DNA of 64,000 nt from Paroedura picta. Its lineage: Eukaryota > Chordata > Lepidosauria > Squamata > Gekkonidae. Each line of letters opens with the position of its first letter. Position 1 is the first letter of the stretch. Of this stretch, positions 53,771 through 64,000 are shown piece by piece. The notes under the pieces are model-generated. The model saw only the letters and a list, made by a program, of their open reading frames with translations. It was not told the DNA's origin and did not search any database. Where the stretch lies: the NCBI RefSeq assembly GCF_049243985.1, contig NC_135376.1:39165001-39229000 (forward strand), given 5' to 3'. Both the position numbers and the translations under genes were made by a program.

Positions 53771-53999
53771 TGGATCCTGAAAGGTAAAATAAGTTAAAAG
53801 TCAAAACTTCATGAGATCCACTGGGATTAACTATTAGTAGAGCAAAATATCTGGGGTGCTCTGCAGCTACCTAAAGTACCCTCACAGAAGATATATTAAT
53901 TATGGCAGGAAAATATATCCAATTTAGAACATCACCATTAACTGAAAGACGATCTGATGTGTCATTTGTCACATCCACAAATCAAATGAAAAATTGCAT

Positions 54000-54125
54000 T
54001 CAGTAGATCAAGACGGGTAGCCCTGTTAGTCTATAGCAGTACAAAAAAGTAAGAGTAGCACTTTAAAGACTAACCATTTGTGGTAGGAGTTTTTGTGAGT
54101 CACCGCTCACTTCTTCAGATCTGTT
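54000..54125 (+). repeat. reptile interspersed repeat fragment
   Basis: GGGTAGCCCTGTTAGTCTAT, AGTAGCACTTTAAAGACTAA and GAGTCACCGCTCACTTCTTC form a common amniote repeat phrase, related to 14374 and 59673. Element class uncertain. Confidence 0.5.
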
Positions 54126-54689
54126 TCAAAAAATTTCTGTGTTCTGTTTCATTGAATCAATATTCACAAATTCTGCATACCAATCTAAATGATTTCATTG
54201 CATTTTGGGGTATACAGAATTTCAATGAATCCCTCTTTGGCTCAGTTACAATGACAAGAATATGTGCAAATTTAAATAGATGTGCGTAGCTGCAAATAAA
54301 GTGCTCATTGTGATCTGAAGGTGCCAAATGATTATTGAGGTACGGCCATTAGGGCTTTTGTTCTGCAGGCAAAAATTATGCTTTGCAGGTACAAAAACAC
54401 AACAAAGGGTCAGAATATTTATGTTACTTTTACTTTAATGAGACTCCAGGTGATGTCAGCATCAATCAACAACCAATAAACTATGCATTAGGATTTGGAT
54501 TGTAAAAATCAGAAACCAAGCAGCAATTTCAGCAGAGCTGAAATGAAACAGAAGCATTGATACAACACATTAAACAGTGTAGTTACATAGCAGCAACCTA
54601 CTTACAGCAACAAGCAGAACAAATTTCACTAGTCTTTCTGAACCATTCTGTTACAGTACAGCCTTATCACTTGTATTAAAAAAAAAACT

Positions 54690-54870
54690 TAATTGAATAA
54701 TTTAGTTTTACGTGATTTGTGGAAAGGAGAGTGGGTTTTCCTAACCCCTGCAGATACGCTATTCCACCAGGTGGCAGCCACAACAGCAATTGCAGGTTCC
54801 TGAGTAGTTGATTTTGCCCATAATGCTGGGTGGCACCTTCAGAGGGCCTTGAGCAGATGAGTGACATAAG
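54690..54870 (-). mobile_element. LINE fragment (L2-like C-terminal region)
   Basis: The minus strand around 54760-54800 contains TGGCTGCCACCTGGTGGAAT, matching the conserved ATWWNS block seen at 33820 in a clearer L2 copy. Short and worn. Confidence 0.35.
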
Positions 54871-55404
54871 AACTGGAACAGTGATTTCATGATCTCTAAC
54901 AAAGGATGATCATTATTTACAAGTACCCTCATGTGCATGTGTATTAATGTTCACTTATACAGAACAAAACCCAGAATCTTCACACAAACATAGCCTCATG
55001 GGTGAACCATTCACATAAATATGTATAAATTATGTATACACTGGATTCTGCTTACAGATTTAAAAAAAATACAGCCCAAGCCTTACTGATGAATAAACAT
55101 GCTTGGGATTGTTAGCACTGCAAACAATGTATTCCAGGAGTTAGGGTAAGGTTTTTTTTGCCATAGACTGAAGAGGGCATAATAAGGAAGAATGCTTCCA
55201 TTCAGTTTAGCATTCACATGTCTGACAGGCTGTCCCAATCCAAGGACTCACCAATAACCCCATCGAACAGTATCCCCAGCCCAGCCACAGCACATAAAGG
55301 TCAAGGTTGCATATGGTGTTCTAGACAATATCTTGAAGAATCCTTTGACGTTCAGTTTGAATAAACCCATGTTCATAAATTGGAGATCAAAGACTTTGAT
55401 GAGA

Positions 55405-55455
55405 ACTTTATGTCAGCCTTATGGGAGTGGCAGGATATAAATCAAATAAATGATA
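55405..55455 (+). mobile_element. LINE 3' tail fragment
   Basis: GGGAGTGGCAGGATATAAAT followed by CAAATAAATGATAG looks like a LINE 3' tail. Very short. Confidence 0.35.
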
Positions 55456-56689
55456 GCCATGACCTCCACACCTTAACCACATGTGGCATGGCATACTTGT
55501 CCCTGACTGCTCATTGGCATTCCCACTAACTTCCTGTCTGCATGTGCTGTTAGTAACTGAGCATGCACATTGCTCATTCAGCATGCATGCAGACCACAAG
55601 CTGCATAAGTGTGAAGGTCCTCTTAGATATTGGGACATTGGGCTTGCACATCCCACCAAGGTTCAAGAAATGTTTTCAGCAAAGTGAAGGTGTCAGTTGC
55701 TTCCAAAGTGCCAATTACCTGGGAGGGGGGCCCACAGTTACTTGTGCAGCACAAGTAATAATGCTAGTTGTGCTCTGCTAGGGCTCCGTGAATCCTTAAG
55801 CTGGCTCTGGTCCTATGGTCTCTGCAAATCCTTAACTGGGCTTGAGAGCATGCAGGGGTACACAGGCCTTCAGATAGTTTCTGAATTCTAAATAGGAAGG
55901 GAAAGAACTACCAATGGTTAGGAAAAAGTTTTCTTGTAGAAAAACAAAAACCCTAGGTTGCACAGACACTAAAGCTTTGTTTGGAATTCCAAATGAATTT
56001 CAAGAGAAGCATACTTTGTTCAGTCTTACTAGCACATGCCACATCTTGTCAAATTGATCAAAGGAACCTCCTAGATCCTGGATGAGAGTTCTCATAGGTA
56101 GGAAATGAGTCTTTGAAACAAAAATGGGGGAAAGTTAAAAAGCTTATGCATGGATCTTTTTTTCTCTACTTTCTCCTTGTAATAATGCAATTACATTGAG
56201 AGATGATTCTCAGTCCCCTACCATACCTAAGAAGACAAATCTTAGACCTAAGGAAGGTGTCATATTACCAACATTTTTTATGCACATATTATTTGAGATG
56301 AAAGTAATTGTTCAGAATGCTGGTTCTTAAACTGTGATGCAGGATCAGCCTAAATTTTTTTATAGGAGGCCGAACTTCACCATGATGCCTTCCCAATGTC
56401 TCTTGAAACAGCCTGCCGGCTTACCCCATGCAACTCACTTCCTGTTGCTCCATCATGGGTTGTATTCCATAACATAAGAGCACTGAGTTCCCTTCCCCAT
56501 GGGGTCATTCCAACCACTAGCATCCTCAGGCAGCCTCTACTGGCTGTTCCCCTGCTTAAGGTAGCCCACCTGTTATGAACCAGAGCCCATTTTTTCTTCA
56601 TTATAGCTCCCATGTCAAAGAACAAGTTCTCTGAGAAGTTGAGGGGAGCACCATCATTAGAAGTCTCTGCAAGGCCATATAATTTCCCA

Positions 56690-56836
56690 GGTGCTGCCTG
56701 GGAAGTGCTGCCAAATTCAAGGCAAGAGGCTAGCAAGTGGTTTGCCATTGCTTTCATCTGCATTGTGACCTTGGACTTCCTTGATGGTCTCTCATTCAAA
56801 TAGTGACCAGGGCCAACCCCGCTTAACTTCTGAGAA
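56690..56836 (-). mobile_element. 5S rRNA-derived SINE (5S-Sauria type)
   Basis: TTCCTTGATGGTCTCTCATT then AGTGACCAGGGCCAACCCCG and CTTAACTTCTGAGAAC is the reversed 5S core; AAGTGGTTTGCCATTGCTTT is the reversed tail. The 5S A-box end is missing. Confidence 0.7.
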
Positions 56837-56869
56837 CCTTTTAATGGAAGAGCGTTATCTGGGAGGTTG

Positions 56870-56965
56870 TGTTGAATGTTTTAAACTGTGATGTTCTTGT
56901 GATTTGTCAGCCATCTTGAGTCATGAAGAAAGACAAGACGGAAGTATTTCAATTAATAATCCTCA
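56870..56965 (+). mobile_element. LINE 3' tail fragment
   Basis: TCAGCCATCTTGAGTCATGA, then AAAGACAAGACGGAAGTATT and a worn AATTAATAAT tail. It starts right after the 5S SINE. Confidence 0.4.
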
Positions 56966-57879
56966 AAATTAATTCCTAGGATCACAGGACTCATATGAAC
57001 TAATAAGTGCTCAGAAAAATGTAAGCATTGAGTGGGGTGGGGAGGAGAAACCACTTTTGTTGTTCTGACTTTTTAACATACGAAGGGACATTCTCTAGTT
57101 GAAAGTAGACTGAAGTCTTGCTAGAAAGACTTGATCTTAGTCTTCTAACTAACCATGAAAGAGGCAATAGGAAAACCTTGGCACATTAAGAGAGGACAAA
57201 CTTTTACCATTTACAGTTGTAATGTTTACAGAGCTATGATGTGTAACTTCACCACCATTCTAGGATTTCCCTCTTCCTAAAAGTGATCATTCTCCATGTA
57301 CTGCTCATCTACGGAGGTTGTAGTCAATCACAATACCACTATTAATTTGTGGTACCTTATTTTCAGTCATCTCATGTGGTTTATCTGGCACTTTTAATGC
57401 ATGCATTTTGGTAGCAATGGCCTTTCTGCTTGTGGCTGGGTTAGTGGGTTTTTATCTTCCTATAATGGTGTTTTAATTTGATGTCTCTAATATAGTTACG
57501 TTATTGTTTTACATTGTGTTTAATATTCTCAGAAATTAGATTTTTCTGGTGCTTATAAAATCTTTTAATTTTCATAATTATTGTTGACAACTACTTAAAA
57601 TGAATTAGAGAAGCAGAATTTTCATTATTCCCATGTATAAGGTATATCTGAGAAGAATGCTAACCAGTGGGGAAACAAGATTTAAATGGCGAGTAAAATA
57701 AATCAGCAGGCCGAATAGTTGAAAAAAAGGGCTAGAGACAGTCAGGGGGGTTATGCTTTTATTGTACACCACCATGACCGTTAGGGGATTCTTCTCCTTT
57801 AAATTTGGACCTTCTGGCCAATGGCTTCTCAGAGCAATCCAAGGAGGGACACTCACAGCGTGCCCCATCTCCATCCACT

Positions 57880-58020
57880 CTTTCCTCCAGGGGAACTGAT
57901 CTCTGCAATCTGGAGAGGAGCTTTCATTCTGAGGGTTCTCCAGGTCTCACCCAAAGGCTAGCATCCCTGAACAGTGGTAGGGATGCCAGACTCCAGCTGG
58001 GACCTGGAGATCCCACTTTT
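57880..58020 (-). repeat. GTTGCCAACCTCCAGG family, rearranged copy
   Basis: A minus-strand piece (TTTCCTCCAGGGGAACTGAT, GGTTCTCCAGGTCTCACCC) is followed at about 57980 by the start of a plus-strand piece (GATGCCAGACTCCAGCTGGG). Confidence 0.45.
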
Positions 58021-58329
58021 GGGATTTGTCAAAGCCTGAAAAATATTTCAGGGGGTTTTCAATGGTAAAAATGTTGAGAAAAGTAGACATAGAGGTAGTA
58101 ATTGTGAAACCCTCTGTAAGTTTTGTCAGCCAATGTTTTCATGTTTGATTATAACATACAACTGTTTTTTTTTAATTTACCTTGATATTGAACTGAATGT
58201 ACACACTGAAAGGTATTTGGTTCTTCAAATGTTGCTATAAATTAAATATTTTCATTGAAGAAAGAAACTGACAAGTTTATGAATTATTTGATGTTTATTG
58301 CTATTAGCAATTACTGCCATACAGCATTT

Positions 58330-58516
58330 CTTTGTTTTCCACCTGGAGCTTGGCATCTTTGCACCTCCATGGGATCCAAAGCTAGAGTTCCCCCCTCTCA
58401 AGCATGCCCCTTCATTTCCAGGAGATGAGTTGTACTACAAACTCCCCCATCCAAAACAGCCATTTTTCCCTGGGGAGCTGATCTCTATAGTCTGCAGATG
58501 ACTTCCAATGGCAACC
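58330..58516 (-). repeat. GTTGCCAACCTCCAGG family, degraded copy
   Basis: CCACCTGGAGCTTGGCATCT to TTCCAATGGCAACCCTGAG, with TTTTTCCCTGGGGAGCTGAT in the middle, in reverse orientation to the copy at 52217. Confidence 0.45.
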
Positions 58517-59672
58517 CTGAGTTAAAAATATTCCTTGAGGTTTGGAGGCAGGACCTCAAGAGTCCAAGGGTGGGCAGGGGCTTTTGCCATGTAGCCAGCC
58601 CCCCAAAAGGCCACAGTGCGGGTATTCACCCTAGTGCCTGTTGTTTCCTTGGGTGCAGTGGGCTTGGCCTCTAGTAATATGATTAAGATGGATTTTTCTT
58701 TTAATGTCAGACGTTTACCTACTTCTATATGAAAATTAACCACTATCCAACCCTTTGGTAGGATTTTCTGGGGGAGGTTTTTTTGTTCAAGATGCCAGTA
58801 TTGGAATTTTTGAATGTAAACAGGAAGAAGAGCAATTTATATTTTTAAAAATCTGCTTACTGTGTTAGCTAGGCAGAAATATACTTGGGAACATTTTAAT
58901 ACTGCAACAGAAAAGGGCATATCAAAACATCTCATGACTCCTAGATCACATACGTGTTTTAGGCAGGGTTCTGTAAAGCTCTGCAGAGGTCACTGACAAT
59001 TATGAAAGTAAGTAAACAGAACGTTATACACGTTGTCCCAATTTAAAATCATGTGTCTGTGCCACTGTTGACACCTATACAAGTTTTAAGATCACCGTGG
59101 AATGTATGAGCTAATATAACACATCAAAAAGTGATTAATACCACCCAGGATTTTTGTTTCCTAAATGCTGGGCATAAAAACAACACATTTAAACCCTCTA
59201 CTTTTCAATGTTTGTACCAGAGGTTGGGGCAGGAGCAATATCAGCATAAATGTCATTGAAAATCTTGTCCATACCATAATTCTTCACCTGCACCTTCTGT
59301 GCCTGAATACTTTTATGCTCTTTGTTCACTTTCAGGGCAATTGGCATGTTCAAGACATCCCCATTGAATACAGACTCATCCATCATTTTTTTTCACAGTG
59401 GCCCTTTCAATCTACTCCCTGTCCCCACTGACACTATAACATGAGAAGTTATTTTCCAGATGGTGTAGTCTGCATAGTTAGAAGGATATCCCACGCACAG
59501 GATCTAAATATAGAAAAGTCTAAAAAAACAACAGGTACTACTTCAAGCCATGAGATTATATAAAGTAACAGGTCTTTACTCACACACACACAAAAATTAG
59601 CCACAAGGTTTACTATATTTTCTTTCATGTAAAAAGAAAGCTTTTTCATTCCTTTGATTATTTGGCTACTAT
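58517..59672. other. intergenic, no recognised gene
   Basis: AT-rich. Nothing coding or repetitive that I can support. Confidence 0.4.
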
Positions 59673-59858
59673 GTAGCAGTAGAGAACAGCAAGAGTCCAG
59701 TAGCATCTGGAAGAATAACAAAATCTGTGGCTGAGTAGGAGCTTTCGAGCATCACTGTTTAGATGTCTGAAGGTATAACTGACCAAAGTTCATATCCCGC
59801 CAAAATTGTTGTCAGTCTTTAAGATGTTACTGAACTCCTGCTCTTTTCTACTGCTACA
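59673..59858. repeat. inverted-repeat element (fold-back)
   Basis: GTAGCAGTAGAGAACAGCAA at the left pairs with TTCTACTGCTAC at the right; the inner phrases AAGAGTCCAGTAGCATCTGG and TTAAGATGTTACTGAACTCC are also inverses of each other. Two facing copies of the reptile repeat seen at 14374 and 54000, or a fold-back MITE. Confidence 0.55.
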
Positions 59859-60684
59859 GGCAGACTAACAAAGTTCTCCACCGTGGCTATTATGGACATT
59901 CTTTCTGAGATAACAACTACTTCAGATAGAACAGGGATTTGGCAACATCATATTACAAACAATCCTTTTGTTACAGCAAAAGTAATTTGACTAGCCTATC
60001 AATGCACTTAAGTATAGCAGAGCCTCTAAAATTCTAATAAATAGCCATTCAATAAATCCTGGCCTAAAAATCTATACAATCAGTCTTTAAATACATATTG
60101 CAGTTATTGAGATGTAATTAAAAGGCACAAGAGGAGAAAGATAGAATATTTGGCATGGAATTTTAAAGATGAAAAAAATAGTATTTATATAAAAAGTACA
60201 AACCTCATAACCCCAGGATTTTTTTAAAAGAACCACCCTGTGCTGTAGAATAATTAGATTCAGAAGTGTTTAAGCATTTTTTTATAGTGGCACAATTAAG
60301 GCTTATGTGGCTCTCTTATCTTTACATTAAAAACAACTACATTTTACAATCAGAGAAATACTAGAAGACAAAACATTCACTCTGTGATCTGACAAAGAAT
60401 ATACAATACAAACAAGATACCATATTAGCAAAGGACCTGCAAAGCAGGCAGAGAACAGAAACTTAATATTTGTATTTTGCTAGACCAGTAGGAATTTTAG
60501 AGGTATGTTTGGCTTGATCCATTTGTTTAGAGCTCCCTGAAATTACAGGTGGCTTTGTCTTGTGCAAGGATAATTTCTCCCATTTGCAATTAAGGCATCT
60601 AGATATACACAGGAGCTGTGGTGTGTAGCAGTGTATAGCAGCTGTTGTGTTATAAACAGCCTTGCCAGAGTTGGTTTTGGTATT
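59859..60684 (-). other. probable PTTG1IP 3' UTR region
   Basis: AT-rich sequence after the PTTG1IP stop codon with no recognised repeat. I found no clear minus-strand AATAAA in it, so the transcript end is unknown. Confidence 0.3.
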
Positions 60685-60731
60685 TCAGTTGTTTTCAAAT
60701 TTGGCATAAGGGTTCTCTTCTTTAAACAGAC
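60685..60731 (-). CDS. PTTG1IP: PTTG1IP terminal coding exon
   Basis: 47 bp for GLFKEENPYAKFENN and TGA. Acceptor TTTCCAG|GT. Holds the sorting-type tail. As I recall it, human has Arg where Lys precedes FENN. Confidence 0.95.
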
Positions 60732-62719
60732 CTGGAAAATATAAAAAGCTCTGGTCAGAAGACAGATTTTATTTATTTTGATTTAGACATTAAGAATTAA
60801 GGGTAAGGGGTAAATATCCCAACAGAAATACGAAAACATTTTCTTTCTTGCAGTAAATTTGTGGACACCTATGTTTTCAGTTATGTTACAGTACAAAGCA
60901 CTTCTTAGCACTCTGGCTGACTCAACTGGTTATCCCTCCAGTCACTTAGAACAGTTAATCTAGTACTTAAGAGGCCAGGGGAAACAAAGCCTTAATAACA
61001 GCTTATCAGAATTGCCAGGACAACAGTTCTTGTTCAAGCAAAATCCTAGTCAAATGACTGGTTGAGGGAATATGAACTGCTATACACTCAAATGTAGAAC
61101 ACAGTACCTTCAGTAATAGTGTATGAAGTCAAGAGTTTACTCTGACTTGGGCCTAGGTAGTGTGTGGTAAAGGGCTAATGCAGTGCCAGGGGACTCAACA
61201 CTGTGCCAGGAGACTGCAGGAGAGGGGGCTGGATTTTCCACAGCTCAACTATGTTAATAATACTCTGTCAATAGAAAAAGAGCAAGGCAAAAGCACAGCT
61301 AAATTAAAATTCCTTCCTCTGATGTGCAAATGTTTTAACTGGCAGGAATATTTTATACTTGGCAGCACTGGAAATGTGGCTTTGCACTCCAACAGGCTGT
61401 AGAGGTGCAGGCCATTCCACCACCTCTTTCTACTGCATGTGTAGACTAAGCCTTGGTGACATTCAACCACAGGGAGTTGCCAATGGCAAGATTTTAGTGG
61501 TGTAAAAACTAGTATACTAGGGCTTCCCTTTGGATGAGGGGATGAGCTCAACTCTAGTGAAAAAGGTGTCGTTCAAATCCTGCTACAGATGCTGGATTTT
61601 AGAGAAGCCACCACCACTTTTTAGGCAGATACTTGGAAGAAAGAACAGGTATTATGGTAAAGCTCCAGGACTTGGTAGTAAAACTGACATATCATATACA
61701 TTCACAGACTAAACAAGCAGTTGACAAATTACCATATTTCTTCCGGATTTCATCATGTCTAGATTTCATCTCTGCTCTCCTGCAAGATATACAAAGTATG
61801 CCAAAGCAGCTATTAAAATCCAGAAAAAGTACTGCATATATTTTTCTTCTCCAAGTAGGAAATAAGTTAATGCTAGTGAGAACTACCTATGTAGTTTTTA
61901 CACTGTGCTTTTTCACTCAGCCCAATAAGAAAAGACCTCCAAGGCAGTTTACAATACATTATTCCAGACAGATAGAATGTGCCAAGCACATATTAAATCA
62001 CAATAAAGGAATAACCTACAAGACAACACTGCAATGCTCTAAGCCTTCTATTTCAGAGATCTTCTGAGAAGAGGCCAGAAGAGAGGCCTTTGGCCAACAG
62101 CAACTCACCTCTCTTCCTGCCTTATTCTTCTCTGCTCCTTCTCTCTGGCAGCTTTTTCTTCATCCTTATCTGGTCTGCTCAAAAATAAGAATAATAGGGA
62201 CATGTATGATTTTGCATGTAACAACCCAAGGAGAACAAAAGACTTATTTCTGTTTATGCTCAAGAAGTGAAACAAGTTCAGATACTTGCTTTTTGCTCTT
62301 TTTCTTCCTGCAGCAGCAGCAACAGCAAACACAGAGAGCAATAATGATGCTTCCCCCCACGACAGACATTGTAATAATCAGAGCTTCAAAATTCACTGGA
62401 ACAACATAAGAGCACAAGTAAGACACTTGAAAATTAACCACAACAGTAAAAGCCTGTCTCTAAAAACTTAAAACCTAAGCACTATTCTATGCAATTTCAA
62501 AACAGAACTTATTTTCACAAGTAATGTACCACAAGTTAAACTGTAACAGTCAGTGTAAAAGCTCCAGCAATGGCAACAATATTTGTGGACTATTTCTGAA
62601 AGTCACTCACCACCACAGACACCCCAGCGAGCTGAACTCAGTGCACAAAGAGAGCTGGGCGGAAGGATATTCCTAACAGGATATTCTATGCATTTCTTGT
62701 TGCTGCTGCACCATAAACA
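60685..62719 (-). CDS. PTTG1IP: PTTG1 interacting protein (PBF), 3' part, five coding exons
   Basis: Small type I membrane protein that binds PTTG1/securin and cycles between membranes and nucleus. The visible exons (62719-62611, 62395-62290, 62174-62109, 61779-61733, 60731-60685) total 375 bases for the last 124 residues. The order is: end of the cysteine-rich PSI-like extracellular domain (CLWCSSNKKCIEYP through SSARWGVCG), a membrane segment (FEALIITMSVVGGSIII), a juxtamembrane six-cysteine run that may be palmitoylated, a basic stop-transfer, a charged helical stretch (DKDEEKAAREKEQRRIRQ) and the tail KKYGLFKEENPYAKFENN with a YxxPhi-type sorting signal. The signal peptide and first cysteines lie beyond 64000. 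One intron uses a GC donor (see the exon at 62290). Matches the human protein along its length. Confidence 0.96.
61733..61779 (-). CDS. PTTG1IP: PTTG1IP exon: helix end
   Basis: 47 bp for RAEMKSRHDEIRKKY and split codons. Acceptor TTGCAG|GAG, donor TATG|GTAATT. Confidence 0.95.
62109..62174 (-). CDS. PTTG1IP: PTTG1IP exon: charged helix
   Basis: 66 bp for PDKDEEKAAREKEQRRIRQE and flanking split codons. Acceptor GAGCAG|AC, donor GAGAG|GTGAGT. Confidence 0.95.
62290..62395 (-). CDS. PTTG1IP: PTTG1IP exon: transmembrane segment and cysteine run
   Basis: 106 bp for VNFEALIITMSVVGGSIIIA through CCCCCCRKKKSK and two bases of Lys. Acceptor TTCCAG|TG. The donor that keeps frame is AAAAA|GCAAGTAT, a GC donor; the nearest GT is four bases further and would shift frame. 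Confidence 0.93.
62611..62719 (-). CDS. PTTG1IP: PTTG1IP exon: end of the PSI-like domain
   Basis: 109 bp for CLWCSSNKKCIEYPVRNI through SSARWGVCG plus one base. Acceptor TTCCCAG|TG, donor GGTG|GTGAGT. As I recall it, human has Trp where Gly ends this block. Confidence 0.95.
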
Positions 62720-62897
62720 CTGGGAAGAGGAAAGAGAATAAAAGGTAAATAAAACCACAGCAGAAATCAGCTAAAATGCAGAAACATAAGCAGTCCTTTT
62801 TTGCTCAACTATATCATCATCATCATTATTGAACATAATAAAGCTCAAGTTGACAACTCCCTCCCTCTCTGGGGTGTGCGCCAAAGTGAGAGACAGA

Positions 62898-63078
62898 GAC
62901 CGTTTATGCACTGAGAACTTCACTGCCCCATCTCCCGTGCAGGAGCACAGATCGGAGGCGGATGAGATGCACCAGGCCAAATGCTCCCCCATGTGGGTGC
63001 AGGAAGAGGTGGGGCAACCTGCCACGACTAAAACTCCAGCCTGCAGCCTGGCATGAAACCTCCAGTGCATAAACGGTC
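62898..63078. mobile_element. MITE, GACCGTTTATGCACTG family, intact copy
   Basis: In a PTTG1IP intron. Perfect 16-bp terminal inverted repeats GACCGTTTATGCACTG (62898-62913) and its complement (63063-63078), 181 bp in all. The core matches 48264-48446 in reverse. The flanks are GA-rich on both sides, so the target duplication cannot be read. Superfamily not assigned. Confidence 0.75.
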
Positions 63079-63364
63079 AGAGAGAGAACTGTGCCAATGA
63101 GAAGCAATCAGGTCAAATTGCATGCAGACAACTCACTCCTGACCTGATTGGCTTTCCCTGGGGGTGTGCTGCTAATAAGGAGAGAGCACTCTGCCAATGA
63201 GGGACAATCAGTTCAAACACCATTTTACCAATGAGGACCAATCAGTACAAATTGCACTTTGCTACACCACACATAAGGTGGCTATTATTGAACAATAGCA
63301 GGCAGCCAGGCCATGTTGCATCATAGAAGTATCAAATCACCCAGAGGTTGCTTCCAGACCTTGG

Positions 63365-63580
63365 GTTGTCAACCTTCAGGTAGGACCTGATCTCCCACAA
63401 TTATACCTGAACTGAACTCCGGATAACAGATCTATCCCCATGTGAGAAAATGACTGCTTTGGAGGCTAGACTGTGGCTTTATTTGCATCTGAGGCCTCCC
63501 CCATTCTCAAACACTGCATCTCCTCAGACTCCACCATAAAATCTTCAGGAATTTCCTAATCCAGAGGTGGCAGCTCTAGT
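63365..63580 (+). repeat. interspersed repeat, GTTGCCAACCTCCAGG family
   Basis: GGGTTGTCAACCTTCAGGTA, GAAAATGACTGCTTTGGAGG, ACTGCATCTCCTCAGACTCC and GAGGTGGCAGCTCTAG follow the family order. Confidence 0.5.
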
Positions 63581-63683
63581 TAGGCCTTGGCCCATGCATC
63601 TTTCCTCAAAGGCCAAAATAGGCCTGGAAAGGACCCTGTCCTTAACTTATTTAAACCCAGCCTGGAATATGGGGTTGCTAAGA

Positions 63684-63950
63684 AGAAGGAGGATCTTATA
63701 TGCTGCTTTTCTCTACCTAAAGGAGGCTCAAAGCAGCTTACAGTCGCCTTCCTTTTCTTCTCCCCACAACAGACACCCTGTGAGGGAGGTGAGACTGAGA
63801 GAGCCCTGATATCACTGCTCGGTCAGAACAGCTTTATTGGTGCTGTGGCGAGCCCAAGGTCACCCAGCTGGCTGCATGTGGGGGAGCACAGAATTGAACC
63901 CAGCATGCCAGATTAGAAGTCCGCACTCCTAACCACTACACCAAACTAGC
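63684..63950 (-). mobile_element. tRNA-derived SINE, nearly full length
   Basis: Tail TTATATGCTGCTTTTCTCTA, then CAACAGACACCCTGTGAGGG, AGAGCCCTGATATCACTGCT, GAATTGAACCC (B box) and CCTAACCACTACACCAAACT (A box), all reversed. It is the best full-length guide to this SINE family in the window. Confidence 0.88.
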
Positions 63951-64000
63951 AACAGTCACTGAGGGAATCCACAGCAAAAAGCTACAGGTGCTCCATTTAT

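Overview
This window reads as vertebrate nuclear DNA, most likely from a squamate reptile (lizard, possibly a gecko; inferred from repeats only). The supporting signs are split exons with GT/AG borders, CpG-rich promoters, and a repeat load typical of squamates: tRNA-derived SINEs, 5S-rRNA-derived (5S-Sauria type) SINEs, CR1 and L2 LINE fragments, and many short non-autonomous hAT DNA transposons. I see no operon, phage, plasmid or CRISPR structure. Nearly all open reading frames of 60 codons or more are chance frames or repeat fragments.

Three conserved genes are present, all on the minus strand. UBE2G2 (six coding exons, 37322 down to 25362, complete, 165 aa) is a ubiquitin-conjugating enzyme of ER-associated degradation. 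SUMO3 (four coding exons, 50869 down to 43269, complete, 94 aa) is a ubiquitin-like modifier. PTTG1IP (last five coding exons, 62719 down to 60685; its 5' exons lie beyond the right edge) is a small single-pass membrane protein. From memory, the order and orientation match human chromosome 21q22.3. The exon joins were worked out by hand, and every reading frame closes exactly.

Layout: 1-23.4 kb is gene-poor, with repeats only. From 23.4 to 25.36 kb is the likely UBE2G2 3' UTR, and 25.4-37.3 kb is UBE2G2. From 37.3 to 43.27 kb is an intergenic stretch holding a hAT copy, an L2 fragment and the probable SUMO3 3' UTR. SUMO3 fills 43.27-50.87 kb and ends in a strong CpG island. From 51.2 to 60.7 kb is intergenic with old repeats plus the probable PTTG1IP 3' UTR, and 60.7-64 kb is the 3' half of PTTG1IP.

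UBE2G2 and SUMO3 both belong to ubiquitin-like conjugation, but their linkage is ancient synteny rather than evidence of a shared operon-like unit. I found no convincing new biological system. The points most worth a second look are: twelve hAT insertions whose target duplications share a central TA; two palindromic hAT MITEs flanking UBE2G2 exon 1, each carrying a ZNF143-type motif; a LINE tail that abuts the SUMO3 exon 2 acceptor; a GC donor in PTTG1IP with a competing GT four bases on; a two-residue SUMO3 tail after the diglycine; and nested hAT-in-hAT and MITE-in-CR1 insertions that give relative ages.
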